A stretch of DNA of 64,000 nt from Elusimicrobiota bacterium (GTDB taxonomy: Bacteria > Elusimicrobiota > Elusimicrobia > FEN-1173): the NCBI GenBank assembly GCA_016722575.1, contig JADKIY010000002.1:248001-312000 (forward strand), given 5' to 3'. The position numbers were made by a program, and so were the translations under genes. The notes under the pieces are model-generated. The model was given only the letters and a program-made list of their open reading frames with translations. It ran no database searches and was not told the DNA's origin. Below, piece after piece: positions 58,811 through 64,000 of the stretch; within the stretch, counting starts at the first letter, position 1, and each line of letters starts with the position of its first letter.

Positions 58811-58855
58811 AAAAAGACACGCCGCGCCGGGAACGTCCCGGGCGCGGCGCGTCCT
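58811..58855 (-). terminator. Terminator of the OmpA-family gene
   Basis: A long stem (ACGCCGCGCC...GGCGCGGCGCGT, about 14 bp, with GGGA/TCCC inside). T5 follows on the minus strand and TTTT on the plus strand, so it may work both ways. Lies 22 bp past the stop at 58877. Confidence 0.75.
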
Positions 58856-58876
58856 TTTAAAAGTTCTTAAACGAAA

Positions 58877-60400
58877 TTACTTTGCCGACGACAGGGTGCC
58901 GATGGCTTCGCCGCTCACCACCACTTCCACGCGGCGGTTTATTTGACGGCCCTGGGCCGTGCCGTTGGATTCCATGGGCACGGATTCGCCGTACCCGCGC
59001 GAAGCCACCGTGTTCCCGGGAACGCCCTGGCTCACCAGGTAATCCCGCGCGGCCGACGCGCGGTTTTCCGATAACTTCTGGTTGTAGCCGTCGGTTCCCA
59101 CACTGTCGGTGTGGCCTTCAATGTCCAGCCGCAACCCGGGGTTCGAAAGCACGATGCCGGCGATCTTGGCCAGTTTCTCCCGGGCCGCCGGACGAAGCCC
59201 GGCGCTCCCGGTTCGAAAGAGCACGTCCGACATGTTCACGATGAGCCCCCGCGCGGTGTCCTGCGTCATCAAAACGGCGTTCAATTGCCGATATAATTTG
59301 GCCCGCGCGGCGGCCTTGTCTTCGGCCGACTGGGCGCGTCGGTTGGCCACGGCGGTCTGGTCCTTGGCCTGGGCGGTTTCCACCCGGGCCGCCTTCGCGT
59401 CCGCCTGGGCGCTGGAGGAGGTCGCGATGGCGCTGGACGCCAAGGAGAGCGCGGCCGCCCGTTCGATGTCCGACTGTCCCTTGGCCCGTTCGGCCGCGGC
59501 CTGTTTCGCGTTGGCCGCGTCCGCCTGGTCCAGGGCGCTGTTGATGGTTTGGCGGGTCTGCTCGTGCTCGCTCGCCAGGGAGGAAGCCGCCTGGTGTTGC
59601 ACGGCGGTCGCGCGGCTTTCTTCGGCGCTTTGCACGGCCTCCCGGGCGGTCAGGGCCCGGCCTTTAAAGCCGCCCGCCTTCGTTTCCGAGAGCGCCAACA
59701 GCCGCTCCGCGTTTTTGAACGCCGGGGAACCGTCGGCTTCGGCGCCGGCGGCCCGGGCGATCCGCACCGCGTTCCGGGCCTGGTAGACGTTAAAAGGCGT
59801 CTCTTTGTTCATGGCCGGGGTCTGCTGGTCCGGCACGGCGATGTTCTGGGTGTATTGCCCCCGGGGAATCAATTGGTACTTCCCGGCGACCAGGGCGATG
59901 TTCTCTTTGTTACCGGGCTGAATGGCGTTTTCCAACACCACCACGTTGCTCGGCTGGGCCACGGCGAAGTAGGGCTCCGCCGTCACGATGAGGCTCAAGG
60001 CCTGGAGCGGCGTTTTGTTGCTCACGCGCGCTTTGCCGTCTTTGAGCACCAGCTCCCCCAGGTTCGTGGCCTTGCCTTCGGGCGAAACGGCCCACACCAC
60101 GTACGTCAAATATTCCGACCCGAAGAGGGTCGCGACCGGTAGATTTTCAAAGTCGGCTTTGATTTCCGCCACGCCGGCCCGATTCTTGACGACGCCGCGG
60201 CCCGAAGCGCCGGGCAAGAGCGACGTGCCTTTAAAATCGATCTCCACGGCGCCGTTCAGGTTCCGGTAGTTGATCGCCTTCCCTTCGGATTCCACCAACG
60301 TTACTTTGTAGAGTGGCGTCGTGACGGCCGGTGCCGCGTTTGCGCTTTGCGCCATTAAAACGGCGGCGCAAACCCCCATAGAAATAAACGAACTCTTCAT
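58877..60400 (-). CDS. OmpA-family protein with long coiled coil
   Basis: 507 residues. Signal peptide (CAAVLMAQSANAAP), then a beta-rich domain to about 150 and a region of about 200 residues rich in Ala, Gln and Glu that should form a coiled coil (SDIERAAALSLASSAIATSS). The C-terminal OmpA peptidoglycan-binding domain follows: LDIEGHTDSVGTDGYNQKLS and ENRASAARDYLVSQGV with the conserved Asp and Arg. It probably links the outer membrane or a periplasmic structure to peptidoglycan. ATG at 60400 with AAAAGGAGATTC. Confidence 0.88.
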   Translation of the reverse strand: MKSSFISMGVCAAVLMAQSANAAPAVTTPLYKVTLVESEGKAINYRNLNGAVEIDFKGTSLLPGASGRGVVKNRAGVAEIKADFENLPVATLFGSEYLTYVVWAVSPEGKATNLGELVLKDGKARVSNKTPLQALSLIVTAEPYFAVAQPSNVVVLENAIQPGNKENIALVAGKYQLIPRGQYTQNIAVPDQQTPAMNKETPFNVYQARNAVRIARAAGAEADGSPAFKNAERLLALSETKAGGFKGRALTAREAVQSAEESRATAVQHQAASSLASEHEQTRQTINSALDQADAANAKQAAAERAKGQSDIERAAALSLASSAIATSSSAQADAKAARVETAQAKDQTAVANRRAQSAEDKAAARAKLYRQLNAVLMTQDTARGLIVNMSDVLFRTGSAGLRPAAREKLAKIAGIVLSNPGLRLDIEGHTDSVGTDGYNQKLSENRASAARDYLVSQGVPGNTVASRGYGESVPMESNGTAQGRQINRRVEVVVSGEAIGTLSSAK

Positions 60401-60641
60401 AAACGAATCTCCTTTTAAGCACACGCATCTCGTCCCGGATCGGGATTGTTTTTGGGTCGGTTGAAAACGGAGCGCGCGAAGGGTGGTTTCCCCGCGTGAC
60501 GGCCTGTGGGGTGAGACACGGCCGCCCCGGCCCGGGTAACAGAACCTCCCCTGTAACCTTTCGCCGCCCCGACGGTCTTATTCCTCGGCGCGGTACCGGC
60601 ACGAAGCGCCTCCACAACCGATTCGATGTCAGGAGACTCAA

Positions 60642-61334
60642 ATGAAACCCATCAAAATCTTAACGCTGTCCTTGGTTCTCGCGGCCGCGGCCTCGACGTT
60701 GCGGGCGGGCTGGTACGGCAACCTCGGCAAACCCGCCACCTACGGCCGCTCCACCGCGGCCGGCGTGGTGGACATCGGGTCCCGCAAATTGGAAACCAAA
60801 TCCGGAAACACCCAAAAGCTGGACGTTCTCGGGGTTTCCCTTCAGGCCACCCACGGGTTCGGCCACGGCGTCGAAGTCTTCGGCCGCCTGTCTCCCCAAA
60901 CCCTTCGGTGGGAATTCAACGATTCGTCTTTCAAGCCGTCCCTCTTCGGTTTGGGCGGGGGCCTGCAATGGACGCCGGCCTGGCAGAAGCAACCCTTAAA
61001 GGTGGGTTTCGGGGCGGGGTTTGACTGGGCGAAGGGGAAGGACAATGGCACCGACATCAACGTGGCCGAACTGTCCTTTGCGGGCGGCGTCGGCTACGCC
61101 ATGGACAAAAGCCTCGACCTCTACGCGGGCCTGTCCCTGATTGCCACCGACGTGAATCTCAAAAACAACGGGGTCAAAACCGACCTCTCGGAGAACACTC
61201 CCATCGGGCTTTTCGGCGGGCTCAACTACCGCCTGCCCAACGGCTTCGGCCTCGGCGCCGAAGTGCGGTTGATCAACGAACAAATGGTCAGCTTGGTGGG
61301 CCGCTACTCCTTCGGCCCCCGCACGGCCGAATAA
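60642..61334 (+). CDS. Outer-membrane beta-barrel protein
   Basis: 230 residues. Signal peptide (LSLVLAAAASTLRA), then alternating strands with aromatic girdles (LQATHGFGHGVEVFGRLSP; VGFGAGFDWAKGK; GFGLGAEVRLINEQMVSLVG). Ends RYSFGPRTAE, so the terminal Phe signal is internal. AGGAGACTCA precedes the ATG. Divergent from the OmpA-family gene across a 241-bp gap (60401-60641) in which I see no other feature. Confidence 0.7.
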   Translation: MKPIKILTLSLVLAAAASTLRAGWYGNLGKPATYGRSTAAGVVDIGSRKLETKSGNTQKLDVLGVSLQATHGFGHGVEVFGRLSPQTLRWEFNDSSFKPSLFGLGGGLQWTPAWQKQPLKVGFGAGFDWAKGKDNGTDINVAELSFAGGVGYAMDKSLDLYAGLSLIATDVNLKNNGVKTDLSENTPIGLFGGLNYRLPNGFGLGAEVRLINEQMVSLVGRYSFGPRTAE

Positions 61335-61376
61335 TATCGACGAACTCCCTCGTTCGGGGCGTTCCGCCCCGGGTCC

Positions 61377-64000
61377 TTAAACGGCTCCCGGGGCGGGCGG
61401 GGGAACGTCAAACACTTCGGAGAAGCTGTAGCGATAGGGCGCTTCGCTGAAAGCGTGGTCCCGGCAGGTCCGCACGGGCCACTGCTTGGCGGCGATGGCG
61501 TCCTGAATGCCCCGCCGGTTGGAATGGATATACCCCGCGGTCGGCACCCACACGCCCCGGGCCCCCAGGGCCTTGGCCAACCGCCAGGCGAATTCCGTCA
61601 CCCGGTCCAACACCAGCTCCGGGCTCGTTTCCGACAACAGGTCCTGGCCGGGGTTGATGCCCGGGAGCGCCACGTAGGTTCCGTCGGCGTCCTCCACCAC
61701 CAGGACGTGGGCGCCGCCCGCGCACACGCCGTTGTCCCCCCAGATCACCGCCTGCCAAAAATGCGGCTTGTTCCACAAAATCCGATCGCCCGCCACGCAC
61801 ACGCCTTCGCAGTAGCCCACGGCCGCGTGGGCCCGGCGCTTGGTGACTTCCATCGTCAATTTTCGCGCCCCGGCCGAAGGCACGAATTCCAAGCACCCCG
61901 AGCGGCCGTCCGTCCCGTGCAGAATCCGACGCATGTGGCGCAGGGCCTGGCCCGTCAGTTCCTGGTGCACCCGCTCCACTTCGACCCCCGCGTTCAGGGG
62001 AAGGACCTTGGCGGGCAGGCGGGACAGAATGTCCTCCACCGCCTCCCGGCTCTCCGCCCCCAGAAGCGCGTCGGGCTGGGTCCATTCAAAATCCTGAAGT
62101 TGCCGCCCCAGCCGCTCCACCGCGTCCTGCCGGGTCAGCTTTTTTTCCCGGAAGGCGTCGAGCGTGGCCGCCACCCCTTTGACCAGGGCCTTTCCCACGC
62201 CGGCCGCCGGGGCCAGTTTTCCCCGCACCAGCCGCTCGTAGCGGGAGCCGTCGGAGGCCTTGGCGGCCAGGAGCACTTCCTCCACATAATCCCGCACCCG
62301 GTTGGCCGCGAAGTCCCGCAGGGCGATCAGCGCGTCGGGGGAGTTCAAATCCGCCGCCCGGGCCCCGCCGCCCGCCCGCCGGGCGAGGACGGGCAAAAAT
62401 TCCTTTTGATGGTCGGGACGGCCCAGGAGGCCCTGGGTCCAGGCGCCCAGAAGCTCCCACCCTTCCGCCTCGGGGGTTTGGCGCGGGACCGCGGCCTCGG
62501 GCGCGGGGACGAAAGGCCGCCAAACCTCCAGGTCCACCGCCGCGTCGGGCAAAAAGCGCCATTCGCCCCCGGAAACCGAAAATTCGTATTTCGCCGCGCC
62601 GTTGTCCTTTAAGGGCGACAGATCCTGGGGCCGGTCTTCAAAGCGCTGAAAAAGGTCCTCGTAATCCCGGGTCGAGGCCGACGTCGCGGGCGGAAAAAGA
62701 TATTGGAGCGCCACCCCCAAAAGCGGGCTTTTTTCCTCCTCCGCCGTCAGCTGCCCCCGGCGCAGGCCGTCGGCCAAACCGGTGATCTCCCGTCCCAGAT
62801 CCTCCACGCGCCGCTTTTTTTCGCTTCGGGGCGTGTCTTTCTCCGCCACGATGGACCGGTAACGCGAAAAGATGGACACGTTGTGGAACCCGATGTCGTT
62901 AAAGTAGTCGATCAATATTTTGCGGTCCGCCGCCAGCGAGGCGACTTCGCCCCGGTGGAGGGCGGGCGCCACCAGGTTTTTGACGGCGTCGGCGGCGCGC
63001 ACGCCCCGTTGGGCCACGATCTCCATGAACGCCGCCCGATTTTCCGTCGTGTCCAAATATTGGTCCGCCAATCCGGCGATCCAGCGCAAAAGCGCCCCCG
63101 CGTGTCCGCCCTGGCGCGCCAGGGTCGGCGCCACCACCTCCGGCCACAGGCCCCCGCACCGCTCCACGGGGCCCAGCACGTCGGCCAGCCCGTTCACCAA
63201 GGCCGACCGTTCCTGGGCGGGCCGGATCGCCTTTCGCAAAACGGCGAGCCGTTCCCGAACCCCCTGAAGGCTCTTGGCCGCGGCCCCCAGGGAAAGCACC
63301 ACCGAGAGCGTGGCCTCGTCGTCCCCCAGGGCCTCGATTTCCGCGACCAGGGCGTCCAGGGCTTTTAAAACATCGTCGGTGGAGTTCAGACCCGCCGCGA
63401 AAACCCCCGTCGCCTTTTCCAACAGCCAACCGGCGCGGCGCGTCCACGCCCGGGCCCGTCCCGCCAGTTCCGTCAGGAAGCGTTCGGCCGCCCGGGGTTG
63501 CCCTTCGGCGATCCGGGCGGCGGCCTCCAGGCCGCCGCGCCACCAGGCCTCCCGCCGATCCTCGGGCAATCCGTCGGCCAGGGACAGGGAAAGGTCTATC
63601 AAGGAGCCCAGGGACGCCGCGTCGTCGGCCAACCGCGACAAGAGGGGAAGCGCCTCGATCAGGGCGGGCGGCACCGGCGAGGGCGCGTGGTCGGCCACGG
63701 CCCGGAGAATCGGTTCCAATTTGGCCGCGTCCCCGCCGGCCAGGGCGCAGGCCGCTGGGGGCGCCACGGCCGCCAATTCCGCCGGAAGGCGCGCCAAGGA
63801 CCGCTCCATCACGGCCAGCGCCTCCCGGAAAAGGTCGGGGCCCGTCCCGCCCGCCCGCGCCGCCACGGCCAGGCCGTGTTCCAGCATTCCCAGGGCCTGG
63901 GGGGTTTTGTCCAACCGTCCCCATTCCTCCAGACGGTCGAAAACGATGTCCACCAGCCAGGGTTTTCCGACGGATTCTTGGGCCAGCACCGGCAGTCCCC
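61377..64000 (-). CDS. Large helical protein of unknown function, N-terminus outside the window
   Basis: At least 873 residues; the frame is open to the window edge. About the first 450 visible residues are Ala/Leu-rich helices of the HEAT/TPR-solenoid type (e.g. ERFLTELAGRARAWTRRAGW; SLGAAAKSLQGVRERLAVLR). The last 200 are mixed and contain GYCEGVCVAGDRILWNKPHF, HVLVVEDADGTYVALPGINP and GVWVPTAGYIHSNRRGIQDA. The Cys/His residues there are suggestive but I do not recognise a family. No signal peptide can be judged. Confidence 0.7.
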   Translation of the reverse strand, partial: GLPVLAQESVGKPWLVDIVFDRLEEWGRLDKTPQALGMLEHGLAVAARAGGTGPDLFREALAVMERSLARLPAELAAVAPPAACALAGGDAAKLEPILRAVADHAPSPVPPALIEALPLLSRLADDAASLGSLIDLSLSLADGLPEDRREAWWRGGLEAAARIAEGQPRAAERFLTELAGRARAWTRRAGWLLEKATGVFAAGLNSTDDVLKALDALVAEIEALGDDEATLSVVLSLGAAAKSLQGVRERLAVLRKAIRPAQERSALVNGLADVLGPVERCGGLWPEVVAPTLARQGGHAGALLRWIAGLADQYLDTTENRAAFMEIVAQRGVRAADAVKNLVAPALHRGEVASLAADRKILIDYFNDIGFHNVSIFSRYRSIVAEKDTPRSEKKRRVEDLGREITGLADGLRRGQLTAEEEKSPLLGVALQYLFPPATSASTRDYEDLFQRFEDRPQDLSPLKDNGAAKYEFSVSGGEWRFLPDAAVDLEVWRPFVPAPEAAVPRQTPEAEGWELLGAWTQGLLGRPDHQKEFLPVLARRAGGGARAADLNSPDALIALRDFAANRVRDYVEEVLLAAKASDGSRYERLVRGKLAPAAGVGKALVKGVAATLDAFREKKLTRQDAVERLGRQLQDFEWTQPDALLGAESREAVEDILSRLPAKVLPLNAGVEVERVHQELTGQALRHMRRILHGTDGRSGCLEFVPSAGARKLTMEVTKRRAHAAVGYCEGVCVAGDRILWNKPHFWQAVIWGDNGVCAGGAHVLVVEDADGTYVALPGINPGQDLLSETSPELVLDRVTEFAWRLAKALGARGVWVPTAGYIHSNRRGIQDAIAAKQWPVRTCRDHAFSEAPYRYSFSEVFDVPPPAPGAV

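Overview
The window is high-GC, densely coded DNA from a Gram-negative bacterium. It encodes many lipoproteins and signal peptides, several outer-membrane beta-barrels, an OmpA-type protein and O-antigen-ligase-type membrane proteins. Genes often overlap by 4 bp (ATGA or GTGA), and GTG starts are common. No rRNA or phylogenetic marker settles the lineage. The mix of a PorV-like barrel with an FlgD-like C-terminal cargo, ligases carrying TPR tails, delta-60 propellers and a Kdp system with a split sensor suggests an uncultured deep-branching phylum (Elusimicrobiota-like is a guess, not a result).

Layout. 1-9.6 kb: a sugar-phosphate operon on the minus strand, transcribed tkt-tal-pgi-gnd-zwf-pgl-tpiA-rpiB plus a TPR-like exported protein. 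It covers the oxidative and non-oxidative pentose phosphate pathway without ribulose-5-phosphate epimerase. 9.6-16.9 kb: an orphan sensor kinase, two O-antigen-ligase/TPR proteins (one broken by a frameshift) and tRNA-Thr(CGU). 16.9-21.2 kb: a tandem repeat, then a cbb3 oxidase cluster (Sco, CcoN, CcoO, CcoS-like proteins, small membrane proteins) behind an FNR-type box. 21.3-30.95 kb: a Kdp potassium uptake locus. Its sensor is split into a KdpD input half fused to a PTS EIIA domain and a separate kinase half next to kdpE; phased repeats that look like a KdpE operator precede the structural genes. 31-34.9 kb: small envelope proteins and a two-gene unit of a polytopic membrane protein and a MIDAS lipoprotein. 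35-40 kb: two copies of an inverted-repeat-bounded non-coding element around accessory envelope genes. 40.3-42.1 kb: a Rho that lacks its N-terminal RNA-binding region, and a toxin-antitoxin-like pair with a palindromic operator. 42.1-45.7 kb: an SDR/DUF2867 protein and a PA2779/C39-peptidase/TPR/DUF3185 cluster. 46-51 kb: a third element copy, then a PorV-like barrel translationally coupled to a 1066-residue beta-helix protein. 51-64 kb: a DUF5122 propeller, an epimerase, a PP-loop amidotransferase-like protein, a Uup-type ABC-F protein, a tautomerase, an OmpA-family protein, a barrel and a large unknown protein cut by the window end.

Three genes (zwf, an O-antigen ligase and a nucleotidyltransferase) are each out of frame by one apparently missing base in a G/C run. 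This could be an assembly artefact or real decay. The strongest leads are the KdpD-EIIA fusion, the Rho without an RNA-binding domain, the PorV/beta-helix pair, the PA2779-like cluster and the non-coding inverted-repeat elements.
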